Of a stretch of 64,000 bases of DNA, positions 43,732 to 52,506 are shown in pieces (position 1 is the stretch's first letter; each line of letters begins with the position of its first letter). The notes under the pieces were generated by a model, which searched no databases, was not told where the DNA came from, and worked only from the letters and a program-made list of their open reading frames with translations. Where the stretch lies: contig JAFGXV010000007.1 of NCBI GenBank assembly GCA_016936455.1, positions 49,999 to 113,998 of the forward strand, in the 5' to 3' direction. A program made the position numbers and the translations under genes. Origin of the DNA: Desulfuromonadaceae bacterium. Its GTDB lineage: Bacteria > Desulfobacterota > Desulfuromonadia > Desulfuromonadales > Desulfuromonadaceae.

Positions 43732-45063
43732 TCAGGCACCGTCACGCGGCTTGGTACGCCGGTCGAGGACCAGCTTATTCATTTTATCGACGGAACCTTC
43801 CAGCGCTTCACACTCCTCGATGCCCTGACGCAGAAAATCGTTGACGGCGTCAATGCGTGAGATGGCGTAATCGATCTTGGCATTACTCCCCGCCACATAG
43901 GCACCGATATTGATCAGATCCTCGGCTTCCTTGTGGGTAGCCAGAATCTCACGCACCTTGGCGTTATCGCGCTGATGTTGGGCGGTCACAATGTCGCGCA
44001 TGACACGACTGGCCGAATGGAGGATATCGATGCAGGGATAATGATTTTTTGCCGCCAGAGCACGCGACAGCACGATATGACCATCGAGAATGGAGCGGAC
44101 ACTGTCGGCAACGGGCTCATTCATGTCATCGCCCTCGACCAGCACCGTGTACAACCCGGTAATGGATCCCTGCTGCTTGAAGCTTCCGGCCCGCTCCAGC
44201 AGTTTTGGCAGTGTCGCAAACACGGACGGCGTATAGCCCTTGGTCGTCGGCGGCTCACCGATTGCCAGCCCGACCTCCCGCATGGCCATGGCAAAGCGCG
44301 TCACCGAGTCCATCATCAACAACACATTCCGACCCTGACGGCAAAAATACTCCGCCAGCGTCGTCGCCACAAACGCGCCGCGCATACGCAGCAATGGCGA
44401 ACGGTCGGACGTTGCCACCAGCACCACGGAACGCGCCAGTCCCTCGTCGCCGAGATCGCGCTCGATAAATTCACGCACCTCCCGACCGCGCTCCCCAATC
44501 AGGGCAATCACGTTGACATCCGCCCGTGAATGCTTGGCCATGGTTCCCAGCAGCACGCTCTTGCCAACGCCAGAGCCGGCCATAATCCCCATGCGCTGAC
44601 CTTTGCCACAGGTCAGCAGGGCGTTGATGGCGCGCACACCGAGATCCAGCGGCTCTGTGATCTTGCGCCGCTCCATCGGACCAGGTGGCAGCGCATAAAC
44701 CGGCATCTCGCATTCGGTTTTGGGCGCGGGGAGGCCATCAATCGGCAGCCCCATGGCATCAATCACGCGACCGAGCAGATCGTCCCCACATCCCAGGGTT
44801 GCACTGCTGCGCAGAACCCGTATCAGGCTGCCGGGCCCGAGGCCACGCAGCTCACCCAGCGGCATCAGCAACGTATAGCCATCGCGGAATCCGACCACCT
44901 CCGCCGCGACGGCCTCCCCGGCATCGAGGGGCAGGATTTCACACAGGGTGCCGACGGAAGCCGCCGGACAGTAGCCCTCGACCACCAGACCGACGATTTT
45001 GGTGACTTTTCCCCATACTTTCAAGGTGGCGCAGGAGCGAACTCGCTCCCTTAAGTCCCTCAC
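43732..45063 (-). CDS. fliI: flagellum-specific ATPase FliI
   Basis: A 443-aa ATPase of the export apparatus. It has an F1-beta-like fold with the P-loop MAGSGVGKSVLLGTM (about 164-178), ALIGERGREVREFIE, LLMMDSVTRFAMAMREVGLA and GEPPTTKGYTPSVFATLPKLLERAG, all diagnostic. The start is GTG (45063), overlapping the fliH stop by four bases (GTGA). Length is normal. Confidence 0.96.
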   Translation of the reverse strand: MRDLRERVRSCATLKVWGKVTKIVGLVVEGYCPAASVGTLCEILPLDAGEAVAAEVVGFRDGYTLLMPLGELRGLGPGSLIRVLRSSATLGCGDDLLGRVIDAMGLPIDGLPAPKTECEMPVYALPPGPMERRKITEPLDLGVRAINALLTCGKGQRMGIMAGSGVGKSVLLGTMAKHSRADVNVIALIGERGREVREFIERDLGDEGLARSVVLVATSDRSPLLRMRGAFVATTLAEYFCRQGRNVLLMMDSVTRFAMAMREVGLAIGEPPTTKGYTPSVFATLPKLLERAGSFKQQGSITGLYTVLVEGDDMNEPVADSVRSILDGHIVLSRALAAKNHYPCIDILHSASRVMRDIVTAQHQRDNAKVREILATHKEAEDLINIGAYVAGSNAKIDYAISRIDAVNDFLRQGIEECEALEGSVDKMNKLVLDRRTKPRDGA

Positions 45064-45779
45064 GGCGATTCACCACCCCCGGCAACGATCGCCTGAAAAA
45101 TTTCATCCAGCTGTGTTTCAATCGTGGCATCGACCCGTCCCGTTGGCGACTCGACAAGGCAGCCGCCGCGGCCGAGAGAGACGTCGGCGACAAACTCGAT
45201 ATTCTTCAGTCCGTTGACGGCAGCAATCAGCAGCGGCTTTTGATCCTGCACCACGGCCAGATCATCCGGGTGCAGGTGAAGGTGAAACTCCTCGGCCCGC
45301 ACCGCCGCCTGAATGGCTCGCTTGATGGTCTGGAGGATGATCTCCTCGTGTTCTTCCACCTCACGGCGGATAACGCGAGCGGCGACCGCCATGACCAGCT
45401 GAACCATATCGCCGGTGTTGCGCTGCAGAATTTTTTCACGTAACGCGCTGAGTTCGCGACTCAGGCTGCCAAACGCTGCCAGAGTGGTATCAAACTGCTG
45501 TTCCATTTCGGCCCGACCCGCCAGACGGCCCTCTTCGTAGGCCTGCTTTTCGATGGCTGAAACATCAACGTCCGGCCGCGCCTCAACCGAAGCCGCCGAT
45601 GGCGCGGGAGCCGCTGACACGGCACCGGCAGCCACGGTTTCAACCGGCTGCGCCACGGCTGGTTTTACCGCCGCGACAAAGCTCCCGGCACCACCCTCCG
45701 TCACCTCATCCAGAAGACCGAGCTGGACAAAGCGAATCGACTGCGCATCGAGATTCCGCAGAATTTTAGACGAGGACAT
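45060..45779 (-). CDS. fliH: flagellar export regulator FliH
   Basis: A 239-aa protein that holds FliI at the export gate and C-ring. An Ala/Pro/Val-rich N-terminal part precedes a helical region with AYEEGRLAGRAEMEQQF, including small-residue GxxxG-type repeats. The C-terminal domain has AARVIRREVEEHEEIIL and FHLHLHPDDLAVV. It overlaps the fliG end by 14 bases and the fliI start by four. Confidence 0.9.
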   Translation of the reverse strand: MSSSKILRNLDAQSIRFVQLGLLDEVTEGGAGSFVAAVKPAVAQPVETVAAGAVSAAPAPSAASVEARPDVDVSAIEKQAYEEGRLAGRAEMEQQFDTTLAAFGSLSRELSALREKILQRNTGDMVQLVMAVAARVIRREVEEHEEIILQTIKRAIQAAVRAEEFHLHLHPDDLAVVQDQKPLLIAAVNGLKNIEFVADVSLGRGGCLVESPTGRVDATIETQLDEIFQAIVAGGGESP

Positions 45780-46779
45780 CGCCCGCTCCGCGGCCCGGAA
45801 TAACGATCTGTCCTTCTTCTTCCAGCTTCAAAGCCAGCTGGACAATCGTCTGCTGCATGGCCTCGACATCGGACAGCCGCACAGGTCCCATCGCCTCCAG
45901 GTCTTCCTGGATCATCTCGGCCGCGCGACTGGAAATATTGGAGAAGATCTTGTTCTTCAGCTCATCGGGTGCAGTCTTCAAGGCCATGGTCAGGGTATCG
46001 TTATTGATTTCGCGCAGAATCATCTGCAGGCCACGGTTGTCAACGCCAACCAGGTCACTGAAGGTGAACATTTTCTTGCGGATAATCTCGGCCAGTTCGG
46101 GATCGGTAGCATCAATCGCGTCCAGGATCTGCCGGTCGGCCCCTTTTTCCATCCGGCCCAGGATATCGACCACCATATCAATACCGCCAACCTCCTGCTG
46201 TTCCTTACCAACGACCCCACCGATCTCACGCATCAGAGCTTCCTCAATCTGACGCAGCACCTCGGGAGCGACCTTGTCAATCCGGGCAATCCGGTACATC
46301 ACCTCCGACCCCACCTCATCGGACAGATAGCTCAACACCTTGCTGGTATGCTCGGGCTTCTGGGTGGAAAGAATCAGCGCCATCGTCTGGGGATGCTCAT
46401 TCTCCAGCAGACTCGCCACCATGCGCGGCTGCATGGTGGAGATCGTTTCGAGGGGCCGCGATTCTACGCCGGTCATCACCTCGTAGTACACCTGCTCCGC
46501 ACGCTCGTCTCCGGTCTCGTGCAAGGCCTTGCGCAGGAACTCATTACTCTTGATAAATTTACCCGGATTTTTTTTCTGAATACTCTGGAACTCACCCATG
46601 AGTTCCGAAGCCAATTCAGCCGGGATATGCTCAATACCGATCATAATGCGAATCAGAACCCGAACGCTCGAGGGCTCCAGCTCGCGAAACACAGCTGCCG
46701 TTGCCGCTTCACCGAGGCAGAGCAACAGAACGGCAGCCTTTTCGGCCCCCGTCATTCGACTTAACTGCATAGCTTCCAC
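45766..46779 (-). CDS. fliG: flagellar motor switch protein FliG
   Basis: A 337-aa C-ring protein that touches the stator. Features are the armadillo-like N and M domains with the EHPQTMALILS motif and the PEHTSKVLSYL stretch, plus the C-terminal torque helix with MFTFSDLVGVDNRGLQ and VDNRGLQMILREI. The C-terminal charged residues (Arg, Glu, Asp) are all present. The start is GTG (46779) with GGAG seven bases upstream; an ATG three codons later is possible. It lies 28 bp after fliF. Confidence 0.95.
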   Translation of the reverse strand: MEAMQLSRMTGAEKAAVLLLCLGEAATAAVFRELEPSSVRVLIRIMIGIEHIPAELASELMGEFQSIQKKNPGKFIKSNEFLRKALHETGDERAEQVYYEVMTGVESRPLETISTMQPRMVASLLENEHPQTMALILSTQKPEHTSKVLSYLSDEVGSEVMYRIARIDKVAPEVLRQIEEALMREIGGVVGKEQQEVGGIDMVVDILGRMEKGADRQILDAIDATDPELAEIIRKKMFTFSDLVGVDNRGLQMILREINNDTLTMALKTAPDELKNKIFSNISSRAAEMIQEDLEAMGPVRLSDVEAMQQTIVQLALKLEEEGQIVIPGRGAGDVLV

Positions 46780-46807
46780 AGGGTCACTCCATCAGAATCG
46801 ATGATTG

Positions 46808-48370
46808 TTAATCTTCAGACAACCAGGAACGGATCACATCTGCCGGTGAATGTTCCGCTTTGAGAATATTCTGGCGCATCTGCTCAATCGGGTCGAGATG
46901 GGTCGAACGGTTGAGTCCCGCCGTCAGCTCGGCCTCCATTTCCTTGACCGTCTTCATGTGCTGGGTAGCCGACTCCTTCTGCATCGTCTGCATAATAGGC
47001 CGCAGCAGCAGGGTGTACAGCGTGGCAACGCCGATGAGATAAAAAACGTATTTCAGCAGCGGCACAAAATCGAGCGCCTTGTCCTTCCAGCTCGACTCGG
47101 GCAACTCGGGCTTGGTGTAGAACTCGGCCGCGAAGGGCATGGACACCACGGTCAGCTGATCGCCGCGACTGTTGTCGATTCCCAGCGCACTCTGCACCAT
47201 CTTTTCGATCGAACGCATTTCCTGCTCAGAGCGAGGCGTGAGGGCGGGTTCCTCGCCCTCAGCGCCATCCTTGGGCTGGTCAGCAACCAGAACTGAAACC
47301 GAAAGCTGTTTGATGGTCCCCACCGGGGCGACGACCCGATTGACCACTTTGCTGATTTCGTAATTCACCGTCTCGGCGCTGCTCGAACTGCCGTTCCCCC
47401 CGCCGCTGGCACCGCTGGCTGATCCCGTCCCGAGGTTCGACTCCACTCCGGGAACACCACCGGCCGATGTCGCACTGGTGGCTTTCTGTTCCTGAACCTG
47501 CTCACTGCGTGGAACGGCACTCTTCGGATCGTAGCGCTCTTCCAGTTTCTCAACCTGGGAAAAGTCCAGCAAGGCCGTCACCTTGACCAGCGAATTAGCA
47601 GGCCCCAGCGCCCGGTCGAGCATGGCTTGCGCCCGGCTCTCAAGCTGCCGCTCGACAGCCTGCTGATATTCCAGCATCCCCGGTGTCATGGGGCCGCTCA
47701 GCCCCTCCTCCGGGCGCTTCGACAGCACCTTACCCGCCGTATCCACCACCGTCACATACATGGGATCAAGACCCTCGACACTGCCGGCGACCAGGTTGAT
47801 AATCCCCTGCACCTGGCTGTCCTTGAGCGTCTGTCCGGGAATCAGACGGACGATAATCGAGGCGGTCGCCGGCTGCTGCTGACTTTTGAACAGGCGCTTC
47901 TGCGGCAGGGCCAGATGAACTCGCGCCGCCTCAACCGGTGAGAGAGCGGCAATGGTGCGCGACAGCTCGCCCTGCAACGCTCGAAGATAATTCACTTTCT
48001 GAACGAAATCGGTGATTCCCAGGCTCTGCTTGTCAAAAATCTCGAACCCGACGCCCCCCCCCTGAGGCAAACCGGAACCAGCCAGCTCGAGCCGCGTTTC
48101 GTGCACCAACTCCCCCGGGATATAGATCGTATTGCCGTTTCCGCGCAGTTCGTACGGGATTTTCTTGTCCTTCAGCCAGGCAACAATCGCTGAGGCATCG
48201 CCCTCAGCCAGATTGGCAAACAACAGCTGATGATCGACATGGCGCGCCTGCAGGATGACAATGGCGAACAGCGCCAGTGAAAACAGCGCAACAGCCGCAA
48301 GACTGATTTTGCGAGACAGCGGCCAGTTCTGAACCGCACTGAGCAGCGTGTTTTTATTTTCATCAGCCAT
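46808..48370 (-). CDS. fliF: MS-ring protein FliF
   Basis: A 520-aa inner-membrane ring protein, the base of the flagellum. It has two membrane helices, near 22-42 (ISLAAVALFSLALFAIVIL) and about 432-452. Between them lie the ring-building motifs with LPQGGGVGFEIFDKQ and NYLRALQGELSRTI. The C-terminal cytoplasmic end ADVIRSWLSED binds FliG. A glycine/serine-rich linker lies near 310-330. It follows fliE by 110 bp. Confidence 0.95.
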   Translation of the reverse strand: MADENKNTLLSAVQNWPLSRKISLAAVALFSLALFAIVILQARHVDHQLLFANLAEGDASAIVAWLKDKKIPYELRGNGNTIYIPGELVHETRLELAGSGLPQGGGVGFEIFDKQSLGITDFVQKVNYLRALQGELSRTIAALSPVEAARVHLALPQKRLFKSQQQPATASIIVRLIPGQTLKDSQVQGIINLVAGSVEGLDPMYVTVVDTAGKVLSKRPEEGLSGPMTPGMLEYQQAVERQLESRAQAMLDRALGPANSLVKVTALLDFSQVEKLEERYDPKSAVPRSEQVQEQKATSATSAGGVPGVESNLGTGSASGASGGGNGSSSSAETVNYEISKVVNRVVAPVGTIKQLSVSVLVADQPKDGAEGEEPALTPRSEQEMRSIEKMVQSALGIDNSRGDQLTVVSMPFAAEFYTKPELPESSWKDKALDFVPLLKYVFYLIGVATLYTLLLRPIMQTMQKESATQHMKTVKEMEAELTAGLNRSTHLDPIEQMRQNILKAEHSPADVIRSWLSED

Positions 48371-48480
48371 AACAGAAAAATACTCCGAAAAATCCGAAGA
48401 AACCCATCAGCCCTGCCTCTGCAAGCAGACTGACATCGCGCAACAAACAGGCAGATGCAACAGCAAAAGGTCCGCGGCCA

Positions 48481-48774
48481 TCAGACCTGCATATTCATGA
48501 TCTCTTTATACGCCTCGGTCACCTTGTTGCGGAACTGCACCAGCAACCGCATGGAGACATCGGCTTCCTCCATGGCCAGCATGACATCATGAAGATTGTC
48601 CGCCTTCCCCGTCTGCAGGTCGACTGCGGCCTGATCCGCCCGCAGCTGGGAATCATTCACCTCGGCAACGGCCTGGGAGAGAGTCTCGGCAAAGCTCCCG
48701 CCCCCGCCCTTGTGCTCCTGCAGGGGCGATGGCAGCAGGGTCTTCAGATGGGTATCAATGGTTAAATCTTTCAT
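48481..48774 (-). CDS. fliE: basal-body protein FliE
   Basis: A 97-aa protein joining the MS-ring to the rod and the first export substrate. The C-terminal helix includes LQTGKADNLHDVMLAMEEAD and ends LVQFRNKVTEAYKEIMNMQV, the FliE signature. The N-terminal part has SFAETLSQAVAEVNDSQL. It starts five bases after the flgC stop, so the rod genes are closely coupled. Confidence 0.95.
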   Translation of the reverse strand: MKDLTIDTHLKTLLPSPLQEHKGGGGSFAETLSQAVAEVNDSQLRADQAAVDLQTGKADNLHDVMLAMEEADVSMRLLVQFRNKVTEAYKEIMNMQV

Positions 48775-48779
48775 CGCCT

Positions 48780-49217
48780 TTATTTCCCGATCTCAAGGGC
48801 CTTGAGGGCCATTCGTTTTGCCGTTTTGATACTGGTGATGTTGGCCTCGTAGCTGCGCGTCGCCATCATCATATCCGTCGTCTCCTTGAGAATGTTCACG
48901 TTCGGCAGGTAAACATAGCCGCTGTCATCCGCATCCGGATGATTCGGATCGTAGATCTGGCGCAGCTCACTCTGATCGGTAGCGATCTGGCTGACACGCA
49001 CGCCGTTCTGGCCACCCTTCATCGCCGTCGACAGGTGGTTGGAAAACGACGAGGCCACCGGCTGTGGCTCAAACACAACCATTTTGCGCCGGTAGGGCCC
49101 GCCCTCCGGCGTGCGCGTTGTCTCGGCATTGGCCATATTGGCACTGATGGTATCCAGTCGTGTCCGCTGAGCCTTGAGCGCTGAAGCGCTGATTTCAAAC
49201 GATGTAAAGAGTCCCAT
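48780..49217 (-). CDS. flgC: proximal rod protein FlgC
   Basis: A 145-aa axial rod protein. It has the N-terminal motif with DTISANMANAETTRT and the C-terminal block GYVYLPNVNILKETTDMMMA followed by TRSYEANITSIKTAKRM. Length and both motifs are exactly typical. It lies 20 bp after flgB and five before fliE. Confidence 0.96.
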   Translation of the reverse strand: MGLFTSFEISASALKAQRTRLDTISANMANAETTRTPEGGPYRRKMVVFEPQPVASSFSNHLSTAMKGGQNGVRVSQIATDQSELRQIYDPNHPDADDSGYVYLPNVNILKETTDMMMATRSYEANITSIKTAKRMALKALEIGK

Positions 49218-49237
49218 AAACTAACTCCTCGCGCTGA

Positions 49238-49648
49238 TTACTGTCCCTGAATCGTGTATTTGAGAATCGACAATTTCTTATTCAACAACTGGGTGGTCGC
49301 TTCGTAGAGCACCTGATTCTCCGTCAGCAGAATCATTTCCTCGTCCACGTTGACCGAATTGCCATCGCCGACACCCGTCTGATCCGGATATTCAACCACT
49401 TTACCCTGAACCTGCTCCAGCGTCTCGCCGCGATAGGGCAGATGGTCCGGATGGGTGCAGGCCAGGTCCGTCGGCCTGGACTGAACGGCCTGACGCAGCT
49501 CTTCCGTAAACTCGAGGCGCTTGACGGCATAGCCAGGCGTTTCAGCATTGGCAATATTGGACGAAATCACCTGCTGATTCTGCAGCCGCAGATCCATGCT
49601 CTTTTTCAGGATTAACGCGCTGCGGTCAAACAATCCACGAATCGCCAT
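49238..49648 (-). CDS. flgB: proximal rod protein FlgB
   Basis: A 136-aa axial rod protein. The core has QNQQVISSNIANAETPGYAV near the N-terminus and ILLTENQVLYEATTQLLNKK toward the end. I chose ATG 49648 because the motif MAIRGLFDRSA starts there and GAGG lies upstream; a longer GTG reading adds only three residues. It lies about 36 bp after the TPR gene, so it is probably in the same transcript. Confidence 0.95.
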   Translation of the reverse strand: MAIRGLFDRSALILKKSMDLRLQNQQVISSNIANAETPGYAVKRLEFTEELRQAVQSRPTDLACTHPDHLPYRGETLEQVQGKVVEYPDQTGVGDGNSVNVDEEMILLTENQVLYEATTQLLNKKLSILKYTIQGQ

Positions 49649-49684
49649 ATTCCTCACCTGTCAGCTGACGGCCCGACCCGCCCT

Positions 49685-52120
49685 TCATTCTAGATCAAAC
49701 GCTTCAACAGCCAGCGTTTCCGTCGCCAGTTTTTTCCACGGCGACTCTCCCTCTGTTTCGGCAACCTGGCGCAAGAACATTAGCCCCTGACGACGGTTGC
49801 CCCGGCGCAACTCAATCATCCCTATACGATAACGGGCGAGCTGCTGATATTTATCCTGCGCCTGAAGAATCCGATAGTACGCCAGCGCCTTGGTCAACTG
49901 GCCCTGTGCAAACCAGGCTTCCGCCTGCATGAACAGATCCTCTGCGTCGGCCTCGCTCGGGGGACCGGCAAGCCAGCGGTCAAGGTTTGCCTCAACTCCG
50001 GCCAACTCGCCCCGTTGCCAGGCCCGTTGTGCCGCCAGCCGGTCAAGCTCGATGGAACGTGGCCGGTCGGGGCGATCCAGCACCTGCTGGGCACGCTCGT
50101 CATCGCCCAGGGCCAGCAAGGCCTGGACATGGAGCCAGCAGACTTCTGCGCGGTGCGCCCCCTGAGGGTAATCATCCCCATATCTACGGGCGTAATCGCA
50201 CACCCGCTCAAAATCCTGCTGCTGATAAAATGCCTTGAGCAGAACCGGATAGGTGGCCTCGCGTCGCAGGGCATCGCCCGTGGCATCCAGCAAATAGAGA
50301 TAAAGGCGAATAGCGCGATCAGCAAATTCAAGCTGGGAGAACACCTCGCCCAGCTGAATCAGAAAATCATAATTGCGCTGGCTGGCGACCAGCAGCTCAC
50401 GATTCTGCTCAACCAGCAGCAGCGCATCGAAATAATTTTCGTCAGCCACCAGTTGATTGATCAGCCCCGGCAGAATCTCCGCCAACAGAGAGTGCGCATG
50501 GGGAACCAGCGACGACAGACGATCCGTTTTCAAAAAGTCCTGCACCGCAGCAACCGCCTCTGAATCGCGACCCAGAAGGTGAAGTGCGACAGCCTGCTTG
50601 AACTGCATTTCCGCACGCCCGGCGCGCGTCGGCATCTGTTCTGTCAGGTCAACATAAGCCTGATGGGCAGCAAGACGACTGCGCTCATCATCAACCTGGG
50701 CGCTCAGGTCGGCAACCTTGGCCTGCGCCAGCAAAGCTCCAGTCGTACCCGGCAAAATCTGATGCAGCAGCGCCAAGCCCGCGTTGGCATCCCCAGCATG
50801 AAGCAGACACAGAGCCATGGCATAGCGGATATGGTCGCGCTGCTCTGCCTGATCAACCTGATCCAGCAGTGTTTTCAGGGCCTGCAGCGCTTCTTCATAC
50901 TGCCTGGTCGCGAACAGGGCCTGCGCAAAATTGGCCAGCGAAAACGGATGCGCTGCCAGCTGCATCTCCTGTTGGCGATAAAGCTCGATCGCCCGGCCCA
51001 CATCCCCCCGCAGAAAAACAGCATCGCTGCGACGCAGCGCGTACGCTTTATGCAAAAGTCCCGGATCGCCAGAGTCCCCCGCACCCTCTCCGAGCAGAAG
51101 CAGAGCCTGTCGCGCGCGGCCGGCCGACAACTCGGCCTCGGCCTGAAGCAGCTTCAGAAACGGCTCAAAACGCTGCAGATCGTCCGAGGACTCCATCAGG
51201 GCAATTTCAGCCAGCAACGCATAGGGATCGTCGTCGCGGCGAGCCTTGAGATACAACTCCGTCAACTGACAGGCCCTCGCCAGGACCGGCTGCTTGTCCA
51301 GCGCCTCGCGATCCAGGCTTCGCAAAAGCTGTCCGGCCCGCCTCCAATTGCCATCACGCAGACACAGATCCGCCAGCATCATGACAAAAACCATCCGGCT
51401 CTCTCCTGTCGCCGCCTCAAACCCGATCTGACCAAAAGCCTTGATCGCCGACGACCACTCAGCCGTAGCCGCATGCATTTTCACTTCATCCGGCAGCAAC
51501 GTCTCCAGATTCCAGAAACTCTGCAAAATTGGAAAAGGAGGCAAACTGTAGCGCAGGGGCAGATTAAACACCAGAGGTTGCTCATAATCTTCCAGGAACT
51601 GTTCCCAGTGACCCTGGTAGCGTGAGGCAAAACCCTGACTGGTCGTCGAGGTCCTCAGATCGATGGAGGTATGTCCCGGCAGCGCTCGAGCGATCGCGGG
51701 TCGCTGGCTCCCCTGATTCGCCTGCCAATGAACATCCAGTACGATACGCGAATCCAGAACATTTTTCGTCGCATTAACGAAGTAAGGTGGCCGTCGCAGC
51801 AAAAAAGACAGCACCAGCTTCTCGTTATCCTGCCCTGCCAGCACCCGCAACAAACGACCATCCTCGCCCGGAAACTGAATGCCCGCCTGGGCACCGGCCT
51901 GATGCAGTGTGACCTCAACCTTCTGCCCGGAGGTCCGCACTTCGAACTCCGGCAGCACATTAAACTCGAGGATGAAACGGCTCAGATTGACTTCATCCTG
52001 CTTCTCGATCGCGCGCAAACGCGGGGAGCCCGCGGCGCACAGCGACGATGGCGCTCCGAGCAACAGCAGGAACGCCAGGGCCCAGACCAGCTGGACGATC
52101 TGAGAAAACGCTCGCTTCAT
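49685..52120 (-). CDS. large periplasmic TPR-repeat protein at the head of the flagellar operon
   Basis: An 811-aa protein with a Sec signal peptide (VQLVWALAFLLLLGAPSSLC, then AAG), an N-terminal beta-rich part resembling an AMIN-like domain (about 30-130), and then many helical TPR-like repeats (examples: FALYRQQEMQLAAHPFSLAN-type blocks near 400 and YYRILQAQDKYQQLARYRIG near 760). I chose ATG 52120, with AGGG upstream, because a longer reading would place 51 residues before the signal peptide. Function is not known. It is the first gene after the sigma-54 promoter, 36 bp before flgB. That position suggests a motor scaffold or stator-positioning role, as TPR proteins PflA/PflB do in Campylobacter; this is inference. 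Confidence 0.85.
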   Translation of the reverse strand: MKRAFSQIVQLVWALAFLLLLGAPSSLCAAGSPRLRAIEKQDEVNLSRFILEFNVLPEFEVRTSGQKVEVTLHQAGAQAGIQFPGEDGRLLRVLAGQDNEKLVLSFLLRRPPYFVNATKNVLDSRIVLDVHWQANQGSQRPAIARALPGHTSIDLRTSTTSQGFASRYQGHWEQFLEDYEQPLVFNLPLRYSLPPFPILQSFWNLETLLPDEVKMHAATAEWSSAIKAFGQIGFEAATGESRMVFVMMLADLCLRDGNWRRAGQLLRSLDREALDKQPVLARACQLTELYLKARRDDDPYALLAEIALMESSDDLQRFEPFLKLLQAEAELSAGRARQALLLLGEGAGDSGDPGLLHKAYALRRSDAVFLRGDVGRAIELYRQQEMQLAAHPFSLANFAQALFATRQYEEALQALKTLLDQVDQAEQRDHIRYAMALCLLHAGDANAGLALLHQILPGTTGALLAQAKVADLSAQVDDERSRLAAHQAYVDLTEQMPTRAGRAEMQFKQAVALHLLGRDSEAVAAVQDFLKTDRLSSLVPHAHSLLAEILPGLINQLVADENYFDALLLVEQNRELLVASQRNYDFLIQLGEVFSQLEFADRAIRLYLYLLDATGDALRREATYPVLLKAFYQQQDFERVCDYARRYGDDYPQGAHRAEVCWLHVQALLALGDDERAQQVLDRPDRPRSIELDRLAAQRAWQRGELAGVEANLDRWLAGPPSEADAEDLFMQAEAWFAQGQLTKALAYYRILQAQDKYQQLARYRIGMIELRRGNRRQGLMFLRQVAETEGESPWKKLATETLAVEAFDLE

Positions 52121-52172
52121 CAAAAACCCTGCAACAAAAAAGTACGAATACTTACCGGCAAATGACAACAAT

Positions 52173-52189
52173 TTGCAAAAAACACGCCA
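52173..52189 (-). promoter_or_regulatory. sigma-54-type promoter of the long flagellar operon
   Basis: On the minus strand TGGCGTGTTTTTTGCAA has the invariant GG and GC ten bases apart. Against TGGCACG-N4-TTGCA it misses only two positions of the -24 box. It lies about 53 bp upstream of the TPR gene start. A weaker second GG-N10-GC site lies at 52213-52228 (TGGCCCCATGTTAGC). Confidence 0.75.
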
Positions 52190-52308
52190 CCCGAACGACA
52201 GCGCTGAAACCGCGCTAACATGGGGCCAAAGCACGACAAATTGCCCCCCATCGCTGCCACAACCGAGGCGCAAGTCAGATTTTTGACCCCACCAGGGACA
52301 AAATCCTG

Positions 52309-52337
52309 TTCATAAATCACGTAACATACATTATAAT
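52309..52337 (+). promoter_or_regulatory. candidate sigma-70 promoter for cheA
   Basis: TTCATA, a 17-base spacer and a perfect TATAAT (52332-52337). The -35 box matches four of six bases. It would give a leader of about 160 bases before cheA. No convincing sigma-28 or sigma-54 site points toward cheA. Confidence 0.45.
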
Positions 52338-52506
52338 TGCCCTGTCCACCCCTGGCTGTAAACGCCAGACAGCTCCCGGGAAATCCTGAACAGCAATTGA
52401 AAATTAGCCAAATCAATGCTAAATCTTTTCAATAACCTGCAGTATCGTGTTCCGGACTTGAGCAGCAAACCAATCCGCACCTCTGACATGGAGAGCAATA
52501 TAGGTC

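Larger units (their letters stand above)
52121..52506. other. 386-bp divergent intergenic region
   Basis: It separates the minus-strand flagellar operon from the plus-strand chemotaxis cluster. It holds the sigma-54-type site (52173-52189), a weaker one (52213-52228) and a plus-strand sigma-70-like site (52309-52337). A short inverted repeat CTGGC-N7-GCCAG lies near 52350-52366. I see no small gene or riboswitch. Confidence 0.7.

Noticed and set aside
45553..46764. Plus-strand open frame of 403 codons
   Set aside because: Antisense to fliG and fliH, which are beyond doubt.
52420..52446. TAAATCTT-N11-GCAGTATC as a sigma-28 promoter for cheA
   Set aside because: The -10 box matches only four of eight bases and lacks the CGATAA core.
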